A stretch of DNA of 64,000 nucleotides, taken from NCBI GenBank assembly GCA_045106985.1, contig JBGCFQ010000020.1, positions 231,388 to 295,387 of the forward strand, in the 5' to 3' direction. The notes beneath the pieces were generated by a model that was not told the origin of the DNA, did not search any database, and worked only from the letters and a program-made list of their open reading frames with translations. This document shows, one piece after another, positions 17,442-27,700 of this stretch. The DNA is from JAUIET01 sp045106985. Lineage in GTDB: Bacteria; Pseudomonadota; Gammaproteobacteria; Pseudomonadales; JAUIET01. The stretch's first letter is position 1. Every line of letters starts with the position of its first letter. The translations under genes and the position numbers were made by a program.

Positions 17442-18461
17442 CTAGCTTTCTTCCTTGCGAGTATTTGGGCTTATATCGCTCAAAGTTTCTGCAGGTTCGA
17501 TGCTCAACTTCTCCTCTGGCGCCAGCACTTCTGGAGGGCTGGTTAAAACCACCGGTGCCGTAATTGGAACGGGCAATCCATGATGCCGACGAGCGCTCGT
17601 CTCGGCTAAATCCCAATTTATCGCCTCGTCACGGCCCTGATGCGCAGCAATTATTGCACCTACCATGCGTGTAAGATCAAGACCGGTTTTTTCGAATTCT
17701 TCGCTTAAGGGCTTGTGCGCCTCCAAAAATAAGCGTCCCTCTGACCAACCCGCTTTATAGGGTAATTTAACAATACGCACTTTGATGCCAACTGGCCCTA
17801 AATTGTAAAGCTCTTCTATATCATCAGGATACAAACGAATACAACCATGGCTGACTCGCATGCCAACGCCTAAGGGCTTGTTCGTGCCGTGCAGCAGATA
17901 AGTCGGCATGGAAAGGTTTAGCTTGTAGGCACCTAATGGGTTGTCTGGTCCAGGTTGCACTACCTTTTCAAGAGGAGTGCCTTCAGCTTCATACTCATCG
18001 CGAATGGATTGCGGCGGGGTCCAGGTAGGATTAGCGATAGCCGTGGTTATGCGGGTATTACCAAGGGGAGTATTCCACCCTTCACGACCGATACCGATAG
18101 CGTAGGTAATCACTTTGTTTTCATCTGGCGGGAAGTAATACAAGCGTAATTCAGACAGGTTCAGCACCATGCCTGTCCGCTCGCCTTCGGGCAGTATGAA
18201 CCGAGAGGGCACATGAACGATTGTCCCTTCACCAGGCAACCAAGGGTTCAAATCAGGATTAGCTGCAATTATCTCGCGGTAGCCTATACCATGTTCCATA
18301 GCGATACTTGGCAAAGTATCTTCATGGCTTGCGATCACTTCTATCATTTCCCCAATAACATCATCACCTTCTGGCGGCAGGTCATAGGTAAGCGCTGCCG
18401 CCGCATGGGGCAGCAGCAGAGTAATAGACAAGACAATAATTCGAGACAGCCGGCTAGCCAC
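17442..18461 (-). CDS. L,D-transpeptidase (YkuD domain) with LysM-like domain
   Basis: This 339-residue periplasmic enzyme has a signal peptide (residues 1-23, ending AAAALT), a LysM-like peptidoglycan-binding segment at about 38-85, and a YkuD catalytic domain at about 96-235. The catalytic motif is HG at 191-192 and SHGCIRL with nucleophile Cys207. A proline-rich tail of about 50 residues follows. The relatives ErfK, YbiS and YcfS of E. coli attach Lpp to peptidoglycan. The gene converges on an Lpp/OprI-type gene that ends in Arg-Lys, so attachment of that lipoprotein is the likely job. GTG start with GGAGG upstream. Formation of 3-3 crosslinks remains an alternative. Confidence 0.92.
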   Translation of the reverse strand: MASRLSRIIVLSITLLLPHAAAALTYDLPPEGDDVIGEMIEVIASHEDTLPSIAMEHGIGYREIIAANPDLNPWLPGEGTIVHVPSRFILPEGERTGMVLNLSELRLYYFPPDENKVITYAIGIGREGWNTPLGNTRITTAIANPTWTPPQSIRDEYEAEGTPLEKVVQPGPDNPLGAYKLNLSMPTYLLHGTNKPLGVGMRVSHGCIRLYPDDIEELYNLGPVGIKVRIVKLPYKAGWSEGRLFLEAHKPLSEEFEKTGLDLTRMVGAIIAAHQGRDEAINWDLAETSARRHHGLPVPITAPVVLTSPPEVLAPEEKLSIEPAETLSDISPNTRKEES

Positions 18462-18607
18462 AAAGCCTCCCAGTGTGTATTCAACCGCTAATGATAGCGA
18501 TTAAGACCCATTTGGCAACCGCTCAAATTTGGCACAATTTAGGCAGCGCTTCAGATTGGAGAATGAATAGGCGAACAGCCTCGCCTTCGTTGATAGGCGA
18601 AAAGCCG

Positions 18608-21433
18608 TCAGACGTTTGGCACACTACCTTTGTCTGAAGGATCGGATCCCGCATCACGCTCATCGCTGTCAAAAGACCCATCGGTGTCTCTATCCAGCGC
18701 CATTCGCTCTCCTTGGCCCGGTGGAGTACAAGTGAAGGTCAGGCTGTTGCCGGGTCTTCGCGCGAGGTCCATTAGCTGAGCTAAGGTCCGGGTAGGATCG
18801 GCAGCTCGGTCAGTTTGAAAACGTCCAGTATCCAGCATAAAGGCACCACGAACTTCCCCATCAACACGGCCACGAGCGATCAAATCGCACTCTTCCCGCG
18901 GATCAACAATCGCGGCTCGATCTTGAAGCAACTGCAAGCGAGTCTGCAGCGAGGCACTGAGAGCAAAATCGGCCGACAAGGTAACTTGCTGCCCAACTAT
19001 AGGCGCTAGATTGGAATCTATTGCAAATACGAAATCAATGACGTCTTCACGATCAGCATCGGTATCAAACACAAAACCAGCGCCGCTGGCCACGCCATCT
19101 TCAACATTTCCGGAGAAGAAGGTGGTTAAGGTATCAACAGCCCCATCGTGTAAAAAACCGTAGCCGCGAATTTGCGGGCCCATAAAAGGTCTGCCATCAG
19201 TTGATATATTTGTGCTGCCAAACATACCTACTTTCTGATAAGCATTGCGTAAATGTGGAATCTTAAAATCTTCAGACACTGCGCTACCTTCTACGCTCAT
19301 CAATCCCGCTGTGCCGAACTGATTCTGTTGCACATCGAGCACATGGCACTGATTACAGCGGAGCGCGCCACCGCCGGTACTGCCTACGTTGAAATAGATG
19401 TCGCGCCCGTTGTCTTGCCCCGGCGTTAAAGAATTGTCCAGGCTTCGAATTGGATTAGGAGGATAAAGAATTTTCAATGCAAATCGCGCAAACAAATCCA
19501 TCTCCAGGGCATCTAATTCTTCCTCTCGCCCCAACAAACCTACAAATGCTGAATTAAACTCCTCAAAGGCCTGCTCTTCCAACGTTTCGTTGTCACCACG
19601 GGCAACGCCCGTTCTGTCGCCGCGCCAATGCATAGGCCCGTGACCAGCCGTACCGCGCAAAGATTGGGTGGTCATGGGGCCCTTCATTGGATGAAAGAAA
19701 GGTATCGCGGTGCCATTGTCGATCCGGTATTCCCTAGGGTTATCTTTAACCTCACCTTCAGGTTCACCCAAATCCCAAGCTACATGGTCCATGTCTGCGA
19801 ATATATGGCAACTCGCACAAGACGAATCGCCTCGGCTTGAACTCAGCTCTGCGTCATACAAAAAACGCCTTCCTTCCACTACTAATTCAGGCTCGGGATT
19901 AAACATTTGGACGTGTGAGAGTTCACTCAGCCCATTTGTATCAACAACCGAAATGCCATTGTCAAAACGAGTAAGTACGTAGGCTCTGTTTCGGACTTCG
20001 TCTAAAACAAGACCACTAGGTCCTCCAGCAGAGAGCCTGACTTGCTGGCTCGCTGTTGGCACAAAGCCATCTGTGCGTAATTGCTCGGTATCAAACACTG
20101 CCAGTTTCGCTGAACCAAATGCTACCGCATACAATTGCTCACCATTCGCGCTGATTTGCATTTGTAAGACTTGCGCTAGGCTCAGCTGTTTTTCATCCGC
20201 TGTGCCTAAGTCCTCTTCGTAACTTTGTATGTGTTTGTTTAAATGCCGGGGAATGACCGCGGTACCGTCCAATATTGTGATGCGCGTTTGCGCCATATTA
20301 CCCCGAACTGTTGTGCCTAAACTCCCTTCACCTTCAAAACGCACGTGATTTCGAGCGTCAGTATTACTCACATAGACCTGATCATTAACGGGGTTGATTG
20401 CCAGATTAAATAAAGTGGTTCCAACCCCCGTGTATCGGCCTATTTCGACCGGCGTGGCAGCCATCGCATCAATTTCAAAAACATCGTTGTCTGGCAATTC
20501 GAAACGTACACGATCATCCCATATCGATGGCGCTGTATTGCTACCTGGGTCACCGTTGTCCAACCAGTTGGTACCATTGTGTTTTACGATGAGAGCGGTT
20601 TCTGGCGCATTTTCTCCTGCCAAATTTGCAAGAGGTGGCGCTTTATCCAGCCCACCGTTACGCCGGGCTGCAAATAAAGATGTGGTTTTATTGCCCGAAT
20701 TAAGTACAGCTGCATAGACTCGGCTTCCATCTGATGATGCGGCCAAACCACGTGTAGTATCTCCAAACATGTTTACTATGGTGCTAGCCGTGCCGCCATT
20801 CGGCAGGCCTAGGCTAGCTGTGTCGAACACCCATACATCTGCTCGCCCAACACCTGGTATCTTGAGCTGTGGATCGAAAGGGGCATTCTGCCCCCGATGC
20901 GCTACGGAAATAAAAGCGCGGTTGAAGCCTGGGCCAGCGAACACCAAGTCACGAGGCTCATCACCAACTAGCAGCGTTCCAACAACGGCTGCCGGTATTG
21001 AATTAACGTCCAGGATGCTAACACTATCTGAAAGGTGGTTAACAACCCATACCGCTCCGCTATTATGTACAGCGACACTGACTGGCTCCATCCCAACATC
21101 AACCGACTGTTGATGGCTCAGCCCCGAATCTCCGACAGAATAAATCTCTAGACGATTGTCCGGAGTGTTAACAGCGTAGAGCTGACTGCCATCGGCTGAG
21201 AGCGCGAGCGGTCTCACCTGGCCTGATTCAAACACAGGGAATTCGAAGTCTTCAGCATCCGCTTGCGGGTCCGTATTCGCAGGCCCCACTGGGTCGGGTG
21301 TTGGGGCTGGCTGGGGCGTCACAGGTGTAAGCTCTCCAATGGGTGTAGCCTCAGAACCACCGCCAGAACTGCAAGCAGTCAGCGCACCTGCTAGGCATAA
21401 GTATACTAAAACGCGAAAATTCAATTCCTTCAC
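18608..21433 (-). CDS. Beta-propeller / di-haem cytochrome c peroxidase-like lipoprotein
   Basis: This large exported protein (about 941 residues) has a lipobox near its N-terminus (LAGALTAC followed by SSGGGS). The first 520 residues are propeller repeats of the YVTN kind (LALSADGSQLYAVNT, VAVHNSGAVWVVN). Then comes a MauG/cytochrome c peroxidase-like part with two haem c sites: CASCH encoded at 19805-19819 and CNQCH at 19343-19357. The end carries an acidic, calcium-site-like stretch (DRDTDGSFDSDERDAGSDP). The GTG at 21433 is the preferred start, 13 bases after the upstream gene; an ATG at 21481 would overlap that gene. It probably acts as redox partner or oxidase with the PQQ-type protein encoded just upstream. 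Confidence 0.85.
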   Translation of the reverse strand: MKELNFRVLVYLCLAGALTACSSGGGSEATPIGELTPVTPQPAPTPDPVGPANTDPQADAEDFEFPVFESGQVRPLALSADGSQLYAVNTPDNRLEIYSVGDSGLSHQQSVDVGMEPVSVAVHNSGAVWVVNHLSDSVSILDVNSIPAAVVGTLLVGDEPRDLVFAGPGFNRAFISVAHRGQNAPFDPQLKIPGVGRADVWVFDTASLGLPNGGTASTIVNMFGDTTRGLAASSDGSRVYAAVLNSGNKTTSLFAARRNGGLDKAPPLANLAGENAPETALIVKHNGTNWLDNGDPGSNTAPSIWDDRVRFELPDNDVFEIDAMAATPVEIGRYTGVGTTLFNLAINPVNDQVYVSNTDARNHVRFEGEGSLGTTVRGNMAQTRITILDGTAVIPRHLNKHIQSYEEDLGTADEKQLSLAQVLQMQISANGEQLYAVAFGSAKLAVFDTEQLRTDGFVPTASQQVRLSAGGPSGLVLDEVRNRAYVLTRFDNGISVVDTNGLSELSHVQMFNPEPELVVEGRRFLYDAELSSSRGDSSCASCHIFADMDHVAWDLGEPEGEVKDNPREYRIDNGTAIPFFHPMKGPMTTQSLRGTAGHGPMHWRGDRTGVARGDNETLEEQAFEEFNSAFVGLLGREEELDALEMDLFARFALKILYPPNPIRSLDNSLTPGQDNGRDIYFNVGSTGGGALRCNQCHVLDVQQNQFGTAGLMSVEGSAVSEDFKIPHLRNAYQKVGMFGSTNISTDGRPFMGPQIRGYGFLHDGAVDTLTTFFSGNVEDGVASGAGFVFDTDADREDVIDFVFAIDSNLAPIVGQQVTLSADFALSASLQTRLQLLQDRAAIVDPREECDLIARGRVDGEVRGAFMLDTGRFQTDRAADPTRTLAQLMDLARRPGNSLTFTCTPPGQGERMALDRDTDGSFDSDERDAGSDPSDKGSVPNV

Positions 21434-21446
21434 TATCCCTGCCAAG

Positions 21447-23123
21447 CTAATGCTGGCTATCAACTTGCTCGTTATCTTCAATGCTATGATCTTGCTTAAC
21501 TCTCAACGCTAAAAAAGCGTTACCTGCCATTTGACCGAAAACTTCGTACCCAGACGTAACAAACATCTGATCTCGACTGAGATATATTCCACCGAGATCC
21601 ACCGAACCACCCTTTGCAGTTCCATTCACGGCGGAAAAGTTTTTTGCTGTTTCATAACGCCACACTCTGGCTCCCGACGTTGACTCAAATGCGTGCAGCA
21701 CACCATCCAAAGATGCAGCAAAAACCAGGCTCTCAGTTGCCGTGACCGCGGCTGACAAACCATTAAAGCAGTCCTCATCCTCAACGCACGGTTCCGCCGG
21801 CGCGTACCACAAGGTATCACCGGTGCTTAACGCAAGCGCATGCAAGCCAGGTTCGGCCACACCATCTTCAGCGTCTCCCAGGTCGTATACATGTCGGTCG
21901 CTAATTGGCACATACAGCACATCACGTCGCTGATCTACAGCCATACCAAAATGTACGCCGCCAAGCTTACCTCCGCGGCCCAACTTGCGCTCCCATAAAG
22001 TCTTACCGGCGTCGTTGGGGTCTAGGGCCCGAACAACCCCGTTCTTTTGACCAACTAATAATATTGCTTTGCGATCATGCACCGTTAGTATCGGTGGCGC
22101 ACCAAAATCCAGATCAACGCCATTTTCTTCAGGACAATTGGTATCTATTATCAAGGAACACGACACATTCCAGGCATCATTGCTTAAAAACTGGCGATGC
22201 CAGTTAATTTTGCCAGTATCGAGATCCATAGCAATAATGGCATCGCTCATCTCGGTAGCTGGCGAGCTATAGTTCTCACCCGTCCCGACATAAAGAGTAT
22301 TGCGCTTTTCATCAATGGTGGGTGCTGACCAGACTGGCGCACCAGAGGGACCCCACACATCAGGCAACAGCCATCGTTGCTTAATACGCTTCGGTTCTTC
22401 CGTAACGGTATAAGTGCGCCACAGAGAAGTACCTGTTTGCACATCCAGAGCAAGGACAGAACTCCTAAACGTGCAGCAACTATAAAACGGGTTTAAAGCC
22501 CAGAATGCTTCCCATGACGATATAGGTACGTAAAGCCTGCCCTCATGAAAGGCCGGGGAACCGCTAATCATGGCTTTTTTGTGGGAATCGGCCTTGATCC
22601 GCCACACTAGCTTTCCAGACAGCGCATCAATTGCATAAACAAATGCTTCAGCATCACCGAATACGAGAAGTGGTCTCGTTGATCCTTCTTCAGAGCCGGA
22701 TGGCTCAATCAAGCGAATAGCAGTTCGAACTGACGCCTCCGCAAGAAAGGTCCAACGGGTACAGCCACTTCGACGATCTAGCGCGTAAATCACGCCAGGC
22801 TCATCCGCAATGTAAACCACATTCGTGGTGATCATGGGTTGGGAGTGAGGCATTTTTGAATCTGGCAGTGCGAACGCCCAGTCAAGCTCAAGACTGCTTA
22901 CATTTTTGCCATTAATGCCAGCCTCTTCAGACCTAACGTACCGGCTATTCTTATTATCCAACCCCCAACCGTTTACGTCAGCTTTTAACTCGATGGGGCT
23001 TTCCATCACAAGTGGGTGACAAAGATCTGACAAGGCAGAACTAGACGCAGTCAATAGAACAACGGCCAGTAAAATCCTAAAAAGCGACGTTAAAATAGAC
23101 TGGGGACGAGTACAGCTAGGCAT
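21447..23123 (-). CDS. PQQ-type beta-propeller dehydrogenase, polyvinyl-alcohol-dehydrogenase-like
   Basis: The 558-residue exported protein has a signal peptide (residues about 14-32) and repeated tryptophan-docking propeller blades (GVIYALDRRSGCTRWTF, GKINWHRQFL, GTSLWRTYTV). WGLDNKNSRYVRSEEAG near the N-terminus and the vicinal cysteine pair YSCCTFRSSV around residue 225 resemble PvaA-like quinoproteins, where the pair lies by the cofactor. No CxxCH is present, so electrons must leave through another protein. The downstream gene, a di-haem protein only 13 bases away, is the obvious candidate. The oxidised substrate, perhaps an alcohol or polymer, is unknown. Confidence 0.83.
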   Translation of the reverse strand: MPSCTRPQSILTSLFRILLAVVLLTASSSALSDLCHPLVMESPIELKADVNGWGLDNKNSRYVRSEEAGINGKNVSSLELDWAFALPDSKMPHSQPMITTNVVYIADEPGVIYALDRRSGCTRWTFLAEASVRTAIRLIEPSGSEEGSTRPLLVFGDAEAFVYAIDALSGKLVWRIKADSHKKAMISGSPAFHEGRLYVPISSWEAFWALNPFYSCCTFRSSVLALDVQTGTSLWRTYTVTEEPKRIKQRWLLPDVWGPSGAPVWSAPTIDEKRNTLYVGTGENYSSPATEMSDAIIAMDLDTGKINWHRQFLSNDAWNVSCSLIIDTNCPEENGVDLDFGAPPILTVHDRKAILLVGQKNGVVRALDPNDAGKTLWERKLGRGGKLGGVHFGMAVDQRRDVLYVPISDRHVYDLGDAEDGVAEPGLHALALSTGDTLWYAPAEPCVEDEDCFNGLSAAVTATESLVFAASLDGVLHAFESTSGARVWRYETAKNFSAVNGTAKGGSVDLGGIYLSRDQMFVTSGYEVFGQMAGNAFLALRVKQDHSIEDNEQVDSQH

Positions 23124-23228
23124 TGGATATCAGTGAAACAATGGCGCAAAGTGCGTGCAGGCAGTAGAATACGCGAACTGCGTGTAAGCATCAAAGCTTG
23201 TCGTAGCACTCCGTGGACCCTCAGCAGT

Positions 23229-24470
23229 ATGTTAACAATTCGTAAATTCGAACAACAAGGCTTAAACCCCCGCCTGGTATTGCCAATTACCTTGTTAATT
23301 GTTGTTGCCATTATTGTGTGGTTATTGATGGCCACGGGAAAATCGGTTGAACCACAAGCAACGAAGGCAAGGGCTTTGCCTATAGACGCTTTCGCCACCG
23401 CGGAGCAAAACCTTCAGCTGAAAGTTAACTCACAAGGCACGATTGAGCCGCGCACGCAAAGTGATTTGGTAGCCGAAGTTTCTGGGCGAGTAAGTTGGGT
23501 GTCGAGCAAGTTGGTATCTGGCGGGCAAATTACTCAACACGACGAATTATTGCGAATTGACGCCGCCGACTATGAAACTGAACTGGCAAGAGCAAAAGCC
23601 GCTCTAGCTCGTGCTCGTGCGGAAGAGACCAGAGCTACCAGTGATTACCAACGTGTTACCCAACTTCATACAAGAAAGCTCGCAAGCAAGTCGGAGCTAG
23701 ATGAAGCAAACCGTTCTTTCGAAGTTGCCAAGGCAAACCTCGCTGAGGCCGAAGCCAATGTGGCGAAAGCGCAGCGTGATATTAGACGTACTAACGTGAA
23801 AGCACCTTACGATGGCCTCGTTCGAAGCAAGTCTATTGACGTGGGCCAGTACGTGAGCAAGGGCACTGCAATCGCTAAAGTATACGCAACTGACTATCTC
23901 GAAGTTAGATTGCCCATCACCAATTCTGAATTGGCCTTTGTCGATCAGCGCTTATTACAAGCAGGTGCCGAAGCAGACAAACCCAGCGTACTATTAAGCG
24001 CCAATTACGCCGGTGTGAATACGCACTGGAGAGGTTATATTGATCGGTTGGAAGCGACCATTGATACATCGTCAAGAATGGTGTTTGCGGTAGCTCGACT
24101 GCAATCTCATGAAAACCAGCCTCCTCCTGTTGGACTTTTTGTTCGCGCCCAGATTTCCGGCATCACTACCGGAAAGGTAACCACGATTCCGCGCGCTGCA
24201 TTGCGTGACGACAATACCGTGCTGGTGGTTGGCGCCAACAACATTCTGCAAAGCCGAAAAATATCTCTGTTGCGTGTAGAGGGAGAGCGCCTGATAGTAA
24301 ATAAAGGCCTACAGGACGGGGACCTGGTAAACACTTCTTTGAGTCCATCCTTGGCGGCTGGCACCTTGGTGGCTCCGCAGGTCGCTAACCAGGCAATATC
24401 TCTGCAACTGGACACGCCTACTGAACCGCTCAGCGCAGCAGCAGAAGCAGAAAGCGGCAGCCTGGAATGA
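23229..24470 (+). CDS. RND efflux periplasmic adaptor (membrane fusion protein)
   Basis: The 413-residue adaptor has one N-terminal membrane segment (VLPITLLIVVAIIVWLLM), a lipoyl-like half (VNSQGTIEPRTQSDLVAEV), a long coiled-coil hairpin (residues about 115-185, rich in A, E, R and K), the second lipoyl half (VKAPYDGLVRSKSIDVGQYV) and a beta-barrel. It links the inner-membrane pump to an outer-membrane channel. The ATG at 23229 gives the normal length, but it has no clear ribosome site; a GTG at 23133 would add 32 non-conserved residues. Its end overlaps the pump gene by four bases (ATGA), so the two are coupled. No outer-membrane TolC-like gene is nearby. Confidence 0.92.
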   Translation: MLTIRKFEQQGLNPRLVLPITLLIVVAIIVWLLMATGKSVEPQATKARALPIDAFATAEQNLQLKVNSQGTIEPRTQSDLVAEVSGRVSWVSSKLVSGGQITQHDELLRIDAADYETELARAKAALARARAEETRATSDYQRVTQLHTRKLASKSELDEANRSFEVAKANLAEAEANVAKAQRDIRRTNVKAPYDGLVRSKSIDVGQYVSKGTAIAKVYATDYLEVRLPITNSELAFVDQRLLQAGAEADKPSVLLSANYAGVNTHWRGYIDRLEATIDTSSRMVFAVARLQSHENQPPPVGLFVRAQISGITTGKVTTIPRAALRDDNTVLVVGANNILQSRKISLLRVEGERLIVNKGLQDGDLVNTSLSPSLAAGTLVAPQVANQAISLQLDTPTEPLSAAAEAESGSLE

Positions 24471-27400
24471 AGCCTATTATCAGCTGGTTTGTCGACAACC
24501 CTGTCGCAGCAAACCTCCTTATGTGGATTTTGGTGATCGGCGGGCTGGTCTCTATCCCATCAATATTGATCGAAGAGTTTCCAACCGTCGACCCGCGCAT
24601 CGTTCAGGTGACTGTACCCTACCCCGGTGCCGCGCCTGAAGAAGTTGAAAGTGGCGTTTGCCAACGCCTTGAAGAAGCAGTTGACGGCATCCACGGCGTA
24701 GAGAAACTTGATACCCGTGCTTACGAAGGCCAATGCGTTCTAATGATCGAATTGACTCAGGAAGCAAACAGCGGTCGGGTTACAAGCGATGTTGAAGCGC
24801 GAGTGAATGCAATTACCACCCTTCCTCGCGACACCGAACGCCCTATTGTCTCAGAGATGGTTATTGTCGCCACCGTTGTCAATATGGCCCTATCTGGCCC
24901 GATTCCGGCTCGTCAGTTAAAAGAGATTGGTGAGCAAATTCGCGACGACATTGCGGATCTGCCTGAAGTTTCACAGGTTGACCTACAGTTTACACGCCCT
25001 TATGAAATATCGGTTGAAGTGTCGGAGCATACGCTGCAACGCTATGGCCTCACACTAAGCCAGGTAGCGTCAGCAATTAACGACGGCTCGCAAGATATTC
25101 CCGGCGGCACCCTGAAAAGTGCTGACGGCGAAATTCTTTTGCGCTCTATAGGCCAAGCCTACACAAGCCAGCAGCTTGAAAAAATCGCCATCAAAACCAT
25201 GCAAGATGGCACCACGGTGACGCTCGCTGATATTGCCGATATCAAAGATGGTTTTGTGGAGAGCGAACTAGACTTTCAAGTCGACCGCAAACCCGCTGTC
25301 ATGCTAAAAGTATCTCGAACCGGAGATGGCAATCTGCTGCGTATAGCTGATCGCGTCAAAGACTACATCGCGCTGAAGCAACCTCAGTTGCCTCAGGGTG
25401 TTACATTCGAAGTATGGAAAGATGAATCACGGGATCTAGTCGATCGCTTGCGCGTACTTGGACGAAATGCTGGCGGCGGACTGCTGTTGGTATTACTTGT
25501 GCTCGCGTTGTTTCTTCAGCCGCGAATAGCATTTTGGGTAGCCGTTGGGCTACCGATTGCCATGATCGGTACTTTATTGCTGTTCCCGGCCTTCGACGTA
25601 TCCATTAGCACCATTTCCATTATGGCGTTCATTTTGGTTCTTGGAATACTGGTGGACGACGCCATTGTGGTTGGCGAACGTGTCCACGCCTTTGAGGCAC
25701 GCGGCTATTCCCTAAGAGATGCCGCGGTATTAGGTACCCAGGAAGTTTCGGTGCCAGTGATTTTTGGCGTATTCACCACTATGGCAGCATTCATGCCGCT
25801 GGTGCTGTCAAGCAGCGGCATGAGTGCTTTTCTTCAGGCGCTTGGGGTTACTGCAATAATTGCCCTACTGCTGAGCATCGTCGAATCCCAAATGATTCTT
25901 CCCGCTCATCTCGCACATCGGCGCAGCAAAAGTAGAGCAAACTCTAGCAGCGCAGATTCGCCCCCTGGGCGCTGGGCAGAGCTTCAAACAAAAATGGAGC
26001 AAGGGATGCGACGCTTTGCCAAGCAGCGCTACCTACCATTGTTGAAGAAAGCATTGTATTGGCGCTACCTTACAATCTCTATTGCGCTGTCCATTGTTAT
26101 ATTGGTAATGGCCGTCTTTATGAGTGGTCGTGCCGTGTTCCAGTTCTTTCCCTCAGTAGAATCCGACCGGGTCTATGCCACATTAGTTCTCCCTGCCGGC
26201 ACTTCGTTCTCTGTTCTGGAGAGAGAGGCAAACAAAATTCAAGAGGCTGCATATCGCCTGAAGGAGGAGCTGGACGCCCAGCAGGACGAAGAGATGCCCT
26301 CGAACATACGACGAGTATTGCGTGCAATTGGTGGTCAGATATCTCGTGGTTCAATTGATTTACCCAGCGATGGTGGGTCAGCGAACTATGCCGAGGTGGT
26401 ACTAGAGCTATTGCCATACAATGAGCGACACTCGCTCTCGCCGTCTGAAATTGCGCGCCGGTGGCGCGAGCTTACACCTCCGATAACCGACACAATTGCG
26501 CTGAATTTCACGGCAAATTTTTTCAGCCTCGGCGATCCTATCGATATTCAGTTGCGCGGTGATAATTCTGCGGACTTACAGGCGGCAGCCGAGATGGTAA
26601 AGGCTGGCCTGCTAGGCTTTGAAGGGGTTGTCGACATTGTCGATAGCTTTCGTTCTGGAAAGCAGGAAATTCAATTCAAGCTTAAAGATGAAGCGCGTCA
26701 CTTGGGCATAAACATTGGACAATTGGGCCGGCAAATACGCAACGCCTACTATGGCGAAGAAGCCCAACGCGTGCAGCGTGGTCGCGAAGATGTGAAAATA
26801 ATGGTTCGCCACCCTGCATCAGAAAGACGCTCGTTGGCTGATTTACAGAATATGCGGATAAGAACGCCCAATGGAGAAGAAGTTGCTCTAGGCAATGTGG
26901 CTGACCTTCAGCTAGGCAGAGGGTTTTCAAGTATCAAGCGGCTGGACGGTAAGCGCTTGGTGTCAGTTACCGCAGATGTAGACCGAAATTTACTCGAACC
27001 GGAGAGAGTTATAGCGTCTTTGGAAGCAAACATTCGACCTGCTATTGAGGAGCGTTTTCCTCGTATTGAGTACTCATTAGGTGGCGAAGCAGAAGAGAGT
27101 GCAGACTCGGTCAACGAGTTAGCTCAATATACACTGCTTGCTTTATTACTCATTTACGCACTGTTGGCTATACCACTGCAGTCTTACAGCCAACCTCTGA
27201 TAATAATGAGCGTTATTCCGTTTGGCGCCGTCGGGGCTATTCTTGGCCATTTGATCATTGGTGAGCCGCCTGTTTTCTTCTCATTACTGGGCATCGTTGC
27301 ACTGTCTGGCGTGGTTATTAACAGTAGCCTCGTGTTGGTAGATAATGTTAACCGCATACGCCGCCGCGGCGTTGACGCATTCGAGGCCGTTGCTGAAGCC

Positions 27401-27649
27401 GGTGTAGAGCGTTTTCGGCCCATTGTTCTTACGTCGCTGACAACCTTTGTTGGCCTGGTTCCGCTTATTAGTGACAATAACCCTACCACCGCAATGATTA
27501 TTCCGATGGCTGTATCACTGTCCTTCGGGGTGATTTTTGCTACCTTCATCACCTTGTTTCTTGTGCCCTGCCTCTATTTAATAATGTCGGAAGCTTCTAG
27601 CGACTACACTGCACCTGACCCAGAGAAGAGCGCAATTGATCGAGCCTGA
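24467..27649 (+). CDS. RND multidrug efflux permease (AcrB/HAE1 type)
   Basis: At 1060 residues this is the standard length for a 12-helix proton-driven RND pump. The N-terminal helix, two large periplasmic loops and two groups of five to six helices are visible. The proton relay in helix 4 is intact (GILVDDAIVVGERV, the adjacent Asp pair). The adaptor gene directly upstream overlaps it by four bases. Likely substrates are hydrophobic drugs, bile-salt-like compounds or other amphiphiles; none can be assigned. No regulator sits beside the pair. Confidence 0.95.
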   Translation: MKPIISWFVDNPVAANLLMWILVIGGLVSIPSILIEEFPTVDPRIVQVTVPYPGAAPEEVESGVCQRLEEAVDGIHGVEKLDTRAYEGQCVLMIELTQEANSGRVTSDVEARVNAITTLPRDTERPIVSEMVIVATVVNMALSGPIPARQLKEIGEQIRDDIADLPEVSQVDLQFTRPYEISVEVSEHTLQRYGLTLSQVASAINDGSQDIPGGTLKSADGEILLRSIGQAYTSQQLEKIAIKTMQDGTTVTLADIADIKDGFVESELDFQVDRKPAVMLKVSRTGDGNLLRIADRVKDYIALKQPQLPQGVTFEVWKDESRDLVDRLRVLGRNAGGGLLLVLLVLALFLQPRIAFWVAVGLPIAMIGTLLLFPAFDVSISTISIMAFILVLGILVDDAIVVGERVHAFEARGYSLRDAAVLGTQEVSVPVIFGVFTTMAAFMPLVLSSSGMSAFLQALGVTAIIALLLSIVESQMILPAHLAHRRSKSRANSSSADSPPGRWAELQTKMEQGMRRFAKQRYLPLLKKALYWRYLTISIALSIVILVMAVFMSGRAVFQFFPSVESDRVYATLVLPAGTSFSVLEREANKIQEAAYRLKEELDAQQDEEMPSNIRRVLRAIGGQISRGSIDLPSDGGSANYAEVVLELLPYNERHSLSPSEIARRWRELTPPITDTIALNFTANFFSLGDPIDIQLRGDNSADLQAAAEMVKAGLLGFEGVVDIVDSFRSGKQEIQFKLKDEARHLGINIGQLGRQIRNAYYGEEAQRVQRGREDVKIMVRHPASERRSLADLQNMRIRTPNGEEVALGNVADLQLGRGFSSIKRLDGKRLVSVTADVDRNLLEPERVIASLEANIRPAIEERFPRIEYSLGGEAEESADSVNELAQYTLLALLLIYALLAIPLQSYSQPLIIMSVIPFGAVGAILGHLIIGEPPVFFSLLGIVALSGVVINSSLVLVDNVNRIRRRGVDAFEAVAEAGVERFRPIVLTSLTTFVGLVPLISDNNPTTAMIIPMAVSLSFGVIFATFITLFLVPCLYLIMSEASSDYTAPDPEKSAIDRA

Positions 27650-27700
27650 TCAAACTTCAATCATTGCTTTAATTACGACAAGATTTTTCAGTACGGTTAA

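Noticed and set aside
18569..18600. AGGCGA / TCGCCT inverted repeats downstream of the di-haem protein gene
   Set aside because: The stem is only six base pairs and is not followed by a T-run on the minus strand.
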